Shown: in pieces, positions 10,164 through 23,200 of the stretch | Numbering within the stretch: position 1 is the first letter of the stretch | Layout of the letters: the number at the start of each line of letters is the position of its first letter | Assembly: GCA_002286855.1 (NCBI GenBank) | Contig: NRSV01000039.1 | Span: 124,001 to 188,000, forward strand | DNA: 64,000 bases | Origin: Bipolaris cookei | Taxonomy: Eukaryota; Ascomycota; Dothideomycetes; Pleosporales; Pleosporaceae | Direction of reading: 5' to 3' | Made by a program: the position numbers and the translations under genes | Notes under the pieces: model-generated | Databases searched by the model: none | Seen by the model: only the letters and a program-made list of their open reading frames with translations | What the model was told of the DNA's origin: nothing

Positions 10164-12889
10164 ATGGCTGCTGCTACCACCACTTCCGCCGCGGGTGCTG
10201 CTGCCGCACAACCACCAGCGCCAACAACAACGGGCCATCGCCGTAATCGCTCCGCGGTCCTGAGATCTCTTATATCATCCAGGGGCCACAGGCGCTCACC
10301 TACAGAAGGCACTGCCGTCCCCTACACGCCGGTGTCCGCTTCGCCGCCCTTTCTGCCCGCCCCCAGCCTCCAGCCACCACTGCTCCCGCCAGACCACCCT
10401 CACAGCGCCAACCTGCCATCGCCCCGCAAGTCCAACGACGCCCGCTCCGCCAGCACCAAGAATAGCCTGCACAAAAAATCGCTCAGCTCCGTGTCGCTGC
10501 GCTCGTTGGCAAAGCGCGCCGACGACAAGCCCAAGGAAAAGAAGTCGTCCGACTCGAGGCGGTCGCAGGACGAACAAGACAAATCCCCCCGCCCCAAGTC
10601 ATCCACCAACCTGGCCGCCATGTTTGGCAAGGCCAAATCCCGAGACCGCTCCCCCACCAAGGAATCGAGAGACAAAGAAAATACTGAGCCGTCCCGCGCC
10701 GCATACGCGCCACCACCCCCTCCCACTCCCATCTGGGCAGAGTTCAGCTCCCAGTCCGCTATGCCCACTGCCACCAATGCCCCATTGGACAACCGCCCCC
10801 GCACCAGCATCGAGGGAGACATTGCCCGATTCCCCCCAGCCGAATACTCGCCCTCCAAGCAGCGTAACTTCTTCGAGTACGGCCAGCCTGCGCTGCGACC
10901 CGCCCCCAAACAGCGGCCCAAGTCCATGTTTGCCGCCAGCTCGTCCACCACCTCTCTGCTCCTCGACACCTTCTCTCGCAAGAGGAGCAACGAGCGCATG
11001 CCCCTGTCCGACACACAGGGCAATGAAGGCCGCTTCAGAGACCCTTCTCCCAGCAAAAGCAAGTCCACAAGGCCGGCACTTGGTAGAGCTAGTACCGACA
11101 GCGACAGCAAGGACTTCAGTGTCAAACCCATGGCACCGCCCCTACCCCCGGCCTCACCAAAGAAACCAAACAGAGTCATGGCCGCCGTCGCTGCCTTCAA
11201 CGGCAAGGCTAAGCAGGCCGACGGACCCCCAACTCCCACCGTCAAGCCCGACCCTAAGGTTGTCGATGCTGAATTCGAAGAGGTTCTCGTAAGTCTTGTT
11301 GCTTTCTCGACCTGCTCGCGTGCTCACCCCCGCAGGAATCGCGAAATATCCCTACCCACCAACGCGCGCAGATGAGAACATTGAAACTCGAAGTCAAGGC
11401 CGACTTTGTGCGCATGCACAAGCTCGACACTCCTCAAACTTCGCGCAACTCGTCTGGCACCTCTTCCACCGGCGAAACCACCAAGCCAGCAGCACAAAAG
11501 ACGTCTAAGTCGCGGCACGGATCTCCTGTGGACGACGTTGACCCTGACGCACAAGCAGACCCGTCTGGCTATTCGACCAAGCGCGAACGTCCAAGGAGCA
11601 GGACATTTACCTTCAACAGAAATGATTCGCCGACCAAGAAGCAGAAAGGCGACTTGGGTGAACGCAAGACGTCTGCCAAGACTGCTACCATCCCAAAGTC
11701 TCCCTCTATGCGGTCCTTGAGGTCTAATGTTTCAGAACGTTCCGTATCCAACGGTGCCAAGTCAGTCAAAGCTGACGAGTTTATTGCTTACTTGAAAAAG
11801 ACGCCAAAGCCCCAAAACGTTGAGGTTGGCAAACTGCACAAACTTCGCCTACTCATTCGCAACGAAACAGTTGACTGGGTTGACAACTTCATCCAGGATG
11901 GTGGTATGACTGAGCTGGTGAGCCTCCTCCATCGCATCATGGAGATTGAATGGCGCGAGGATCACGAAGACACCTTACTCCACGAACTGCTTCGCTGCCT
12001 CAAAGGACTTTGCACCACTGCAACGGCTCTAAAGCAACTCAGAGAAATATCCTCCACGCTCTACCCAGCTCTGCTTGCCATGCTTTTTGATGAGGAACAC
12101 AAAGGCCCGAGTGAGTTTACTACGCGTGAGCTCATGATCGAGATCATTTTTGCACACCTCTCCATGGCTCCAGAGGCCGAACTGGGAACTCGTGCTGCTG
12201 AACTGATGAAGTACCTCAAGGATCCTGTAAAGGAGAAGGAGACATCGACAGTCCCCTTCATTCTTCAAATGCATCAGCCACGTCCATACCAAGTTTGGTG
12301 CAAAGAGCTTTCCAATGTTACCAAAGAAGTTTTTTGGATATTCATTCACCATTTGAACGTGGTTCCGGTCCCACCAAAACCAACAGAGGGCAAATCTTAT
12401 GCAAAGACTCACTTCCCAGGCCAGCGAGCTATTGTGCCAGCAGCGCCCTATGTCGGTGGTGTAGAATGGGACGCTACCAATTACCTCGCGACTCACATTG
12501 ACCTCCTCAATGGCATCATCGCCTCTATACCCACCCGCTCTGCTCGCAACCAATTTCGCCAGGAGCTCAAGGTTTCTGGCTTCGAAAAGGTCATGGGCCA
12601 CCTCCGTGCTTGCAACCCCAAGTACTATGGCGCAGTCCACGACAGCGTCAAAGTATGGATCGGGGCTGCCCTTGAGGATGATTGGGATGTCAAGACTGTG
12701 CGCATGGGTGCCGGAGAAAGCAAGACCAGTGTTAGCCCTCTCAAACAGAGTCCCAAGAAGAAGGCTGAGGCCCCACCTCAACTTCAGGCACCCCCCAAAA
12801 TGGACATTGGCCTTGGTCTCGGACTAGGTTTTGATAGGGAGATTTCCATTGGTCACTCGAAGAAAGTCGTTGACGACGACTGGATCTGA
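10164..12889 (+). CDS. GBD/FH3-domain protein (formin-like, no FH2)
   Basis: Two exons, 10164-11288 and 11336-12889, give 892 residues. The first 500 or so are disordered, rich in Ser, Pro, Arg and Lys. From about residue 515 to 825 an armadillo-like region matches the GTPase-binding/FH3 part of diaphanous formins: W-V-D-N-F-I-Q-D-G-G, then L-L-H-E-L-L-R-C-L-K-G-L-C-T-T, and later a P-Y-V-G-G-V-E-W-D segment. No FH1 Pro-rich region or FH2 actin-nucleating domain follows; the protein ends soon after in a short Lys/Pro tail. In formins this module binds Rho-type GTPases and directs localisation, so a role in polarity or septation is a reasonable inference, not shown here. Confidence 0.8.
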
Positions 12890-13967
12890 TGTGTTTGATC
12901 AGTACTTGACGTTGAACACGTTTGCATTCGGTTGTGCTGAGATCGCGCAATCACTTCCTGACCATGTTCGGTCTCGGATAAAACGATTGGCATACTATCT
13001 TGTTCAAGTTGGTAGTACAGCAACAGTTACGACATCCTTAGGCCCACCAGCGTCAGAACCATGACTAGCTAAGGCCTAGCAAAACATTATGGGCGCACAT
13101 TTGTTCCGGAGTCTTTATTGGTTTCTCTTTTCCCACGAACTTTGCATCGGCGCCATGGAGCTTTCTACTCGCCTCATCTCAACATCTGCATTCCTTCTCA
13201 AGGCGTTGTTCCCTCGTTCTCCCTGGCCCCCCTGCTTACTTTGGACCTGGAGCAACAAACGTCTCCATTTACGACTTCTCTCTCTCTCTCTGTACCTCTT
13301 CACCTCAATGTCTCTCTCTATCCATCACCTGTTAGCATGAAAAACACGACCTTGACGACCCGAGACGGCTGGTGTTTTTTATTTATTTACCCTTTCTCCC
13401 GGACCTTTTTATTTTTTTATTTTCTCAATGTACCTTTTTGTGTCTGTTTTCATTCGTAATAGGATGAGCAAAGGGGTTAGGGTAAATAAATTCTGCACTA
13501 CACGAGATGAATTTGAAAGCAATTGAACACTACAGTAGAGTGCCATCACGTGCTTATTTGTCCTTGGCTTTCCAGCGAGCTATGCCCCTTGGACAATGTG
13601 ACTGATGTTTGTCAATTTGAACACATATCGAAGATCAGTATAACACGAAAAAAGAGAGCCAACTAAGATTTCACGGATACCCAATGGGGGACATAAAAGT
13701 AAAACAAAGAGATGCTCCAAGCAGGATATCATGGGGGTATCTACTAACCACAGTTAATTACGCCTATGCATTCATGTTTCGAACGCTAAACCCCCCTCTT
13801 TACATGAAAAAAAACAGATAGGAAACTCAGAGGCCTAGTCTAGTAGAGAAGCCTACCCTGCATTACCCATGCCGCTAAAGATTGGACGGTGATAACGAGG
13901 AAGGGAAAAAAAAGAAAAAGAAAAAAAGAAGGCAAGCGAGTAAAAGGCATCCAGACCCCCAAAAATA
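12890..13967. other. Intergenic between convergent 3' ends
   Basis: This 1.08-kb stretch holds pyrimidine-rich and T-rich tracts (13260-13440) and A-rich tracts (13895-13935). It must contain the 3' UTRs of the FH3 gene and of the ETP1-type gene. I see no coding signal; the open frames here are low-complexity. Confidence 0.45.
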
Positions 13968-16141
13968 TCATCCCTTTTTCTTGCCTTTCCTCCTCGCCTT
14001 GTTCCTTCTACTAGACTCGCCCACCTCGACACTCGCACCCTCCACCTCGCCCTCTTCCAACCCCAGCACCGCGTTGCCCTCCATTTCCCTCAGTTTCTCC
14101 TGCCCACTAATGAAAAAACTCAAGTCACGATTCTGCTCCTCGAGATCGGCCTTTTGCGCTTCTAGTTCGCCGACGCGCTGTTCAGCCTCTTGCGCTTTGA
14201 GCTCCAGATGCTTGATGCGTTGCATGAGCGACTCGTTGACAATCTGCTCTTCCTTGTACTGCATGGTCAGTTTGCGTGCGAGATCAGATGCCTGTGCTGC
14301 TTTTTGAGCGTTGCGGGCGAATTCCCTGGTCAACGAGGCAATCGTGGCTGTTGCTTCTTCGTGCTCTGTCGAGAGCTGATCGAGCTTTTGGGATAGAGTG
14401 GCCACGCTGCGAGTTGCTTCGTCGGCCGAAGTGGCAGCTTTGGCGGCCTTGTCTACGGCACGTTCCAGTTGCTCTTCAAAGTATGCGCGTTGCGATTCGA
14501 GCTGTGAGGTGAGGAGATAGGCGTACTCCATGCCCATGTTGTCCAGCTTCTCGCGCGGGACCGTGTCATTGGCGTAGCCCGTCATACCGGGCGCGCTGAA
14601 CGACTGATTTGAAGCTGGCATATCCACAAGTTTACCATCAGCTTTGTTTTGTATGAGACGATGAACATATCCGTCGCCTGCATAGTCCCAGACATGCTGC
14701 GTCACTACGTCCATGGCATACGTATGGCTTGTAGCCTCGTAATGTGCAAATGCATGCGCCGAATCATAGCGGCCACATCCTATATTACCGCATATGAGAC
14801 AGATCCAGAGGTTCTGCGTAGATCCGCAAACACTACATTCGTTGTCTGGACTATCACCATCAGCGCTGTGGTGCGAAGTAAAGGCGTCGTTTTGTGTATA
14901 TCGACAGACTGGACAGCCTGAGCCACGCCATTTCTCAAGACATGCACAATGAAAGACGTGCTGGCAGAGTATCGTGAGCAGACCTGTCGTTTCGTCCATC
15001 CTCTCCAAACAGACTGGACATGTCGGCAGCTCTACTAGAGCCGGTGTAGGCGGAGCGTGTGGCTTTGCAGTGAGTGATGATGCTATTGACGGGCCATCAA
15101 CTGGCGAAGAGACAGTAGTCGCTTGCGGAAGAGGGGCTGTGGGCTGCTTTGTTGCAGCGGGCGAGAAGGGATCATTCGTCAGATCCGGGTACGAAGTCGG
15201 GTCATGGTTTGAGTCGCCGTTTTGGAAGTTGATCGACTTGACGAAGACGACATGACAGTATTCCGGCTGGGTTTGATTAGCAGTTACAATGATATGGATT
15301 CGCCCGGTTGTTGTCACCATCTCACCTCCATGCTGTTGAAAGGCTTGCCGTCCCACTCTTTCCTCCACTCGCACGCCCTCTTAGCCTCGCGAAATTTCAT
15401 GAGCACCATATACTTGTTGGCTCTGCTTGTCCTAATGAGTCTGAAATGTGAGACGTACTCCCTCGTCTGTTCCCCCATGAAGCCCAAAAAGTCCGACGGT
15501 GTCATGTATGAAGGGACCGCCAGTATGCACAGCGTTGTGCAGTCTTGCTCGTTGAAGACCTTGTCCCCCCGGTCCACCTCATCATACAAGCCCGGTGTTT
15601 CTTGCCCATCCCGATACAGATGCACAACCCCCCAGCCGACTTCTGTATCCTTCAGGTCAGAGGGTATAAATCTACCCTTTGTCGCTAGACCACCAGTATT
15701 GGGCGCATGCGAAGGGTGCTTGAGGGACTTTGCGCGAGATGGGGCGAGCTCAGTGTCATCAGCCTGGTTCATGTCGATGCTGAGAATGGAGATGGTATCA
15801 AAGCGCCAGTCCCTGTGTGCAAAGCTCTGCGTCCGTCTGTGCGCAGGCCTCTTTGGGGGCTTGATGACGGGCACGGGGCTGTCGTGGTGATCCGAGAAAG
15901 ATGGCCGGGTGCGCTGGCTGAGTCGGCGAGAAGTAGCTCGTTGCTCACGAGAGGTAGACGGTCCGCTGTATGTGCGCGACGAAGGCGATGGTGGCAAAGG
16001 GAAAGAGCCCCAGGAAGCCCTTTGATGCACCGGGAATTCCGAATTGAAAATGTCAGTCTGCGGTGGTGGGGTAAACGTCTTGTCCGGCGATGAGCGCGAG
16101 GGGTAGAGCTCGAAGGTAAGGTGAAAGAAATAGGTCGGCAT
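13968..16141 (-). CDS. ETP1: RING/UBP zinc-finger E3 ligase, BRAP2/ETP1 type
   Basis: Two exons on the minus strand, 15326-16141 and 13968-15266, with a 59-bp intron, give 704 residues. Residues about 200-285 are the BRAP2 RRM-like domain, ending F-N-S-M-E-P-E-Y-C-H-V-V-F-V-K-S-I across the splice junction. A RING-H2 finger follows near residues 355-395 (C-P-V-C-L-E-R-M, then C-Q-H-V-F-H-C-A-C and C-P-V-C-R-Y). A UBP-type zinc finger lies near 415-475 (N-E-C-S-V-C-G, C-L-I-C-G-N-I-G-C-G-R-Y), and a long coiled coil at about 515-680. The tail is basic. Family members are ubiquitin ligases; yeast ETP1 is linked to ethanol tolerance. The N-terminal 150 residues are disordered. Confidence 0.92.
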
Positions 16142-16861
16142 TACAGTTTTTTGACTGAAGTCTGCATTTCGGACGAGCTGTCACAGCGAGTAGCTGACGC
16201 AATTTACAGCGGCTTGACACGCGGCCGGATTGTTTGCGACTTGAGCTACATGTATGAAAATGTGTATGTACAGATGTATGTATATATAAATGGCTGCAGT
16301 CGCGGCGGCAGTGGGCTAGTAGCGCGTCATCCCGCTTGGACTAAAAGTAGCATACCGCCCATCGGCATCAATATATATATACACTACCCCCCACGCCCCC
16401 GTCCCGTTAGGGTAGATGAATATACCTCACAAGCAGTACAAGGCACAGGGACTTGATGATTAAACTGATGTATTTGACATGGTTCTGTGCCCGTACAAGC
16501 CACAGGCCCCATCGTAATCCTCATGTCGATGGTAACCCCTAAGCCCCCGCCAAATGCGGACCGTAACTAGCAATGTTGGAAACGCCCTAGCTATGCATAT
16601 GTAACAAACAAAACGCCCATACTCCAGCATGTGTGCTTGTGCAAGCATCCTTCCCCACACCTTGCTGTGTGCCAAAAGAACCGGCCAAGGCTGTGCCTAC
16701 ACTAGTCCATGCCACATTACCACCTCAAATAATAAAACTCGGATGCCGTGTCATCAATTCGTTCGCCAAAGTGCGGTTTTGGGTATCGCTTTTGTACAAG
16801 TAGAAACATTCGCGCCAGCCCTAAATGATATGCTGTTTGTGTCTGTGTTTCGTATCTAGGC
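16142..16861. other. Intergenic, tandem minus-strand genes
   Basis: This 720-bp stretch holds the promoter of the ETP1-type gene (right of its ATG) and the 3' UTR of the Cdc4-type gene. A TGTA/TATG-rich run lies at about 16246-16290. No gene was seen. Confidence 0.45.
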
Positions 16862-19800
16862 CTAAGCCTGCTCTGCATCCATAGGCTCTGCATCAGTGAC
16901 ATCTTCAATCTCATGGCCCTTGGAATTAACAACAATACGCCGTCCTCGCTGTTCAGCAGGAACACCGTCGCGTGAAGCGCCGAAATCAAGAACCTGTTGC
17001 AACGTTAGCCGGAAAAGAAGAAACCAATCCCTGCGTCTGCTTACCTCGATATATGTCATGCTGTTGCGCTGAACAGCAGCGACACAGCGCCGCTCGTTGA
17101 ACTTGACCTGCCACACGCCGCTCAAGTCAGTCAACAAATCCTTAACAAACTCGCCCGTTTTGACATTCCACATCTTCAGGGTGCGGTCAGAGCCAGATAT
17201 GACCTTTTGCCCGTCGTGTTGGAAACAGGTAATAGCACCGGTGTGAGCACAAAGTCGGCTCTTGCACTGCCCATTTTCTGGATCCCAAATGCGAAGAGTG
17301 GAGTCAGCAGCCGCAGACACTAGGCGCCCGTGACTCAGGTCGAGGAGACCAACCAGAGAGGTATGTCCCTCAAGGGTGAATATACAAGCACCCGTCTCCA
17401 GAGACCAGACCTTAACCATGTTATCCATGGAACCACTGATGCAGCGATTACGAGCATGGTCAAGGACAACGCTATAGACCTTTTGTGAATGACCCTGAAG
17501 ACGCTGGAGAACTTCTCCGGTCGAAATTCTCCACACTCGAACCGTACAATCGTAGCTACCGCTCACCAGAGTGTCCCCGTGGGCAGCAATGGCGCGCACC
17601 GAATGATGGTGCCCAGTCAAAGCGCGTATGAAGTAAGGGTTATCATGGTCGTTTGCAGATGCTCCAGTTTGTATAATGCTCCGATCACCCGGCTTGGGAA
17701 GCTTCCATACACGAAGCGTTGAATCGCGTGAACCAGTGATGATGAGCTCCTCCTTTGGCATCATGATGGGTTGGCCATCGATGGTCTCTCCAATATGCGT
17801 TGGCTTGAGGATCACCAAGCATCGGACGGTCGATGTGTGACCCTGAAACACGTGTGTGCACTCTCCCTTGTCGATGTCCCATACGCGCACTGAGCGATCG
17901 GTAGAGCCTGACACCAGTGTGTTGCCTTCGTACTGAAGGGCCCATACGCCACCTTCATGCCCCTCGAGGCGGTTACGTAGTGCTCCTGTCTTGGTGTCGT
18001 AAACATTAATATTTGTATCGTCACTGCCAGTGAGTATTTTGTTCGTATCAAACTGTAAGCAGGTCACAACGTGACGTTGATGCGCACGGAACGCAATGTG
18101 TTTTGGTTTAGTTTCCTCAGCCATCCAGCTCTTACGTATGAGGTGATGCCTTTGGTACAAGGATTTGAAGAGATGCATAGCGCGTAGACTAGTTAAGCCT
18201 ACGTTGGGATCCGAGATGGCAGCTTCCGCACGCTTGGCAAAAGCGTGCGGTCCTTCATGAAGATCGGTGGGGCGCAAATAAAGCGCGGTTTGTGTTTTAA
18301 TAGAGGCTCGATTCTTGCGCTGCTTCTTGCCGCTGCCGCTGCCATGTTTGCTGGTAGCTTTCCTCTTTTGACGCGTTGATGAGGATCGGGTCACTGCACC
18401 TTCTTGGTCTTGTAGGCCACCAGGTAAGCTTGAGCTCGGAAAGCTTGAAAAGCCTTCGTTGTCTGATCGGGAAGTGATCGACTGGGCCCTCAAGTCACGC
18501 TCATAACTATCAGCCGAGTGAGGATATTGCCATCCCCAGCCTTCCTGCACAGCTCGTTCCAGCTCGCCATGCGGCAACCTGTAACCGTCCCTGTCAAGCA
18601 GATCCTTCCATGCAGACTCATGAGTGTCGATTAGCTTTCGCCAGTACTTTGATACCTGTGCGGCGCTGCACATGCTCTTGACGTCCAGATAACCGATGAT
18701 CTCTAAGCTCAGCTCAGTAGGAAGTGAGGCGATAAAGTCACGTTTGAGAGCCGGGTTCACTACATCTGCAACAAAGTGCAAAGTCGGTTTTTTGCATCGT
18801 CGGAGCATTTGATAAAGAACATACGACTTCATCTGTTCTGGCAGAGCATCAAATGAGTTGAGCATGTTTGGTATATCCATGATGGAAGGGGTCGGTAGTT
18901 GGGTATTGGAGTCATCCATGCGTTCGCCATGGGGGAAAAGAGGAAAGTCGCCTGGGCGTGAATTGCTAGGCTCGCCCTGGGAGAAATCGAGTCCGGAGAG
19001 TTCGCTCGCATCGTAGTCCATGTCCATGGCCGAAAATGAAACCCCATTGTTTTGTTGGGCAAGGTTTGCGGCAGCAGTGATGGGCGATAGACTGGGACTC
19101 GGCAAGCTAGCATCCTGCACAGAATTCGTATCGAGAGGGGCAAGTCGTGAGGTAGAGAAGGAACCATGTTCAGTAAAAGGTCCGACCGGTTCCAGGTCAG
19201 ACTCAGCTATTGGGGGAGTAGCAGCAACACCAGGACCGTCAACCACTCCTGTAGGGAATGAATGCTCTGGAGAGTGTTCGCGCTGGTTGGAATGACTACC
19301 TTCGGGCTGTGCAGATGCAGTAAAAGTCTCTCGAAGATGCCACCTGGATGGCGTTCTGCCCAGTCCGAGTTGCTGCGGCGTCGCTCGTGCGCTAGGCTTG
19401 GGGAACGGGCTAGGTCGGGGTTTTGGCAAACGGGATGCGCCTACCTCCCCTTTGTTTGTTTCGGGCGTAGCTGGACACGAAGCCTCGGTATCTTCTGGTG
19501 CACTGTTGTGGGCCATTTGTATAGGGTCAGTTCCCTTGTCGCGCTCTAACCTGGGTTTTTTGCTTTGTCGATGCATACCAACCAACTCAACAGCCTTGGT
19601 TATTGATGGAGGCGGGGGCAATTCGTCTGCATTGTCTCGTTTTCGGCGAGCAGACACGGAGCGTAGTCCTTGATGATGTGCTCGGATCTTGGGACGCGTC
19701 GTGCGGTTGGGTGTGGCGAAGACTGGAGATCCATCAAAAGACTCGACTTTCTGGACTTTTCCCTTTGATCGGAGGGCTTCCTGGAGTGATCTCTGCTGCA

Positions 19801-20238
19801 AGTAGAGCGTCAGTTATGAACACGGTGACTAAGAAAATGGTGACGTGCGCAACTGTAACGCGAAAAGCGTCGGCTGCATGCATGTCCCCGGGATCGTCGA
19901 AGGCGTACCTCTCGCACCCGCTCCGATGCAGCATCTGCTTCCTCAAAGCAAGCCAGTTCGCCTCCAGATTCAAAGTAGAACTTGCGTATCGACTCCGGTG
20001 CTTGGACATGGGCCAGTGGGTAGTCTTTCGGGTCTCGCTCAGCCAGGCTTCCGGGGGCGTTTACACAGAGGGGCGGGAAGGTGGTGGTTGTGGTATACGT
20101 GGTTGTGACTACTGTGGTCTTTGTCGCTGGGGCCAACGAGAACTGTGCCATGGTGGTGTAGGGGTCTGGAGCTTCGTGAAGCACCGTCTTGGACACGCCA
20201 TCAGCACTAGGGCCGGAGTCATTCGAGGCAGAGGCCAT
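16862..20238 (-). CDS. CDC4: SCF ubiquitin ligase F-box/WD40 subunit, Cdc4/Fbw7 type
   Basis: Three exons on the minus strand, 19909-20238, 17045-19795 and 16862-16993, give 1,070 residues. Residues about 1-110 carry the fungal Cdc4/Pop1 N-terminal region with a run of Thr and Val. An F-box lies near residues 460-510 (L-P-T-E-L-S-L-E-I-I-G-Y-L-D). Seven or so WD40 repeats span about 680-1000, with repeated H-x(n)-V-x-C and S-G-S-x-D-x-x-V-R-V-W-D patterns. The 51-bp last intron is in frame and easily missed; removing it restores Y-I-E-V-L-D-F-G-A. Such proteins bind Skp1 by the F-box and phosphodegron substrates by the propeller. Met30/SconB-type proteins are the main alternative; the N-terminus favours Cdc4. 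Confidence 0.88.
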
Positions 20239-23200
20239 GTTGCAAAACGCCGATGGGCTGTAGCGATAGGGCTACTGCGCGTCGTTGTCGCTATGCGTGA
20301 GGGGGATCCGCGGTGGGGGAGGGGCAGGTTTTGGGTCGCTGATAGGCAGCCTTGGTAGCGGTGGTGGAGAAGGAGGAGGTGGTGGTGATGGTGATAGACG
20401 TGCGGGACTTGGGGCCTCGCAACCAAAGCACGCGATGGATCGAGGACGAACAGCAAGACGCGGGAGAGAAACAGTGGGGTTAGTAATCGTGCATGTCGCC
20501 AACCGTGACCGGGACGCGGGCTGGGTCGGAGCGGTAATGTGTGGTAGTTTTGTGGTCGGTATTGGCAGGCGTGTCGCCGCTGGCCGAGACGAGATGGGAT
20601 GGCCGGCAAAGTCGAGGCGCGCGGGCGGAGCTCGAGAGCGAAAATAGGCCACGTAGCAGCGAGAGTGGAACAGCGAGAGAAGAGTCTTGTATGGCTCAGA
20701 GGACGAGATTGGGTGTTGTCGGCTGGCACGGTGGTGGGGTTTATGGAGAGTAGACGAGCAAGCAAAGGCATGAGCACTTGCAGGGCGGGCTGGTCTAGCT
20801 CGGCCTAATCCTAATCTTGACTTCCCGCCATGTCAATTTGGTGCCGCATCACCTCACGGTAAGTAGATGCATATGTAGTATTGGCTCCATGCACCAGACA
20901 AGCACCACTGCGCCTTTGATTGCACTGCTTCTCCAGCCTGCACATGGCTTCATGCACCAGCCAGACCCAGCTGTCCTTGTTCCCAGCGCGTGCACTCGTG
21001 TGTGGCCTCTTGCCGAGTCATGGCCTCCCAAGCGCACACCTCTTCTGCATCGTGTGCACCCTGACGCCATTTGGCCAACTGCGCTGCCGTGGCAAGAGAG
21101 AGAGAAAAAAAAGTTCCCCACCAGGCGCCGGCCTCGATGTGCTGTCCAAACAAGACGCGTGTGAAGCAAGCACGGCCGCAAGAGGCCGCCACGCCGCACG
21201 TGTAGTGTCCCGGGAGGAGTCGAGCAACGGCGACGAGTCGAGAATAGCAGGCAACCCCAAGACAATCAAGCCCTGATGCATCTACTCACTCGAGCCTTGC
21301 TTCAAGATGCTGCTTGTCCAACACTGGGCACTGGATGCCGTTTCATGGCTTGTGTGCAATCCGCCATTGGTAATCACCATCACCATTGCCATTATCGGTA
21401 TCATTGCCCGCTGCCTGAAGATGGCACAGCTGATGTCTGGAGCCGTCTTCGTATTCCTGCCGGGGGCCACTTGATCCAGCACGGCCGTGGGGAAGCTATG
21501 CCGGGAACAAGACGTCATGCTCTACCTCTGTAGGCAGCATGGAAGTATGTACGTACATAGACACGGAAGACGGCGAGACAAGGCCAGTGTATCTTAGTAT
21601 TTACTGCATATACCCGGTCAGCCCTACCCTTTGACCACTTTTGATTGCCAATGCCCGGCCCCTCTGTGCGCTGCTGACACGAATATGTAAGTATGTATCA
21701 AGTACAGGACAGCAACACCACCCACTCGGGCTTTCTTGTTCCGTCTCTACCAGCGCCCAACAGGGCCCGGCTTCATACCGCATCTGTAGGCTGCACCATC
21801 TATTTGAACTGGTTGACAAAGACCAGTCAGGCGGCCAACGGATGCCGGCGCTGCCGCTGTGATTGACAGTGGAGAAGCGAAAGAAAAAGCCCAACAGCAC
21901 CCAGGCGCCAGGAAACCCTGCTGGGAGAGATGCGACGCTGGGAAATGGCGTTGACAGCATGTGACTGTCTGTGTTTGACGCTTGTAGAGCACACATGTAT
22001 ACCTACACGTGCGTAGTAGCATGCAGCCAAAGGCCTTCAGTCCCCATCACGTGCACAGGCTAAGTAAGTATATATGTAGTCAGTATGCACGTGTGTCCGC
22101 GTCGCGGAGGCAGCTAGCACGCACACACATACACACGACACATGCACAGTAGAATACTACACACACATACATACATGGGTGCGTGAGCCTCAAGTCCATA
22201 GGGCACCTGCGAAGCACGTAATGGCCTATTGTGGGCCGCCCAGCGACATGCCCATGGCGGAACCTCGCCCATCCCCCCTCCCCCCCCCCCCAAAATTTCA
22301 ATGGAGCTGCTGCCCACTAACACACGGCCCGGCACAACCAGGGCAACTCAGGCTCCTCGAGGGAACGAGCTTCATCAGATCCAAAGCCATCGCGCATCCG
22401 GGACGGCTGCGCCCATGATCAAGGACAAAGACGTTCATGATCATCGTGAGAGAGCCCACAGGATCACCACCAGGTCCAAAGACGAGCGCTGATCGGACGG
22501 TGCATGCTACACCCCCCCTGAGCATCTCCCGCGGGACCCAGTCCCCCAACACTCGCACTCGTCATAGTGGTGCCAACATTCCAAATCTGCAAAGCTGCTC
22601 GTCAGCCACGCGGCTTCGCACACGATGACTATCTAACTATATATTTCCACATATATGTATGTATACATGACACCAACCGCTGTTCCGACCCGGTCGGGCT
22701 TTTTTTCAATTAGGGGTATCGAGCCAAACCCTGTGGGGAAAAGAAGCAACTGCAGCACAATTCAGGTACGGCGGGCGTGGAGATTGGCAAGGAATGTATT
22801 TATACATCATGCCATCAACGACAGAGGCAGGTGTCAAGGCGCTCGACAGCCTCAAATCGCCCTGGCCCATGCCTCTCCAGGGCTGGATTAGCGCAGCGCC
22901 AAAAACGCACAGGAGCCTCGTACTGACGGCGCAAATGCAAAAGTTCGGTACGCTGCGCTCTGGCCCGGCCTCAACCACCTGCCCTGGCCCGTCCTAGCCT
23001 GCACCCTCAGCTCAAATGCAAATGCGCACTCGACCTCGCGCTCAACAGCAAACATGACGCCAGTCGCCGTACACACCTGCTCCACTGACTAGACAAATTA
23101 TGGCGCATTTATAGCAACAGCGCAACCCGAGAGGCTAATATCGTGTATACACTTGAAGTATGCATGTCTGTGATGAAGCAGTGGCTTCTGTCAGACCCGT

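Noticed and set aside
10400..11245. 281-codon open frame on the minus strand opposite the FH3 gene
   Set aside because: It is the shadow of the GC-rich disordered part of the plus-strand gene; no domain, and the plus-strand exon continues in frame into the FH3 region.
13470..13495. TTAGGG-like sequence (ggggttagggtaaat)
   Set aside because: It is a single copy with no tandem array, so it is not a telomere or internal telomeric tract.
20109..20777. 222-codon open frame on the minus strand overlapping the Cdc4-type start
   Set aside because: It overlaps the first Cdc4-type exon in another frame and is Pro/His/Arg-rich by composition.
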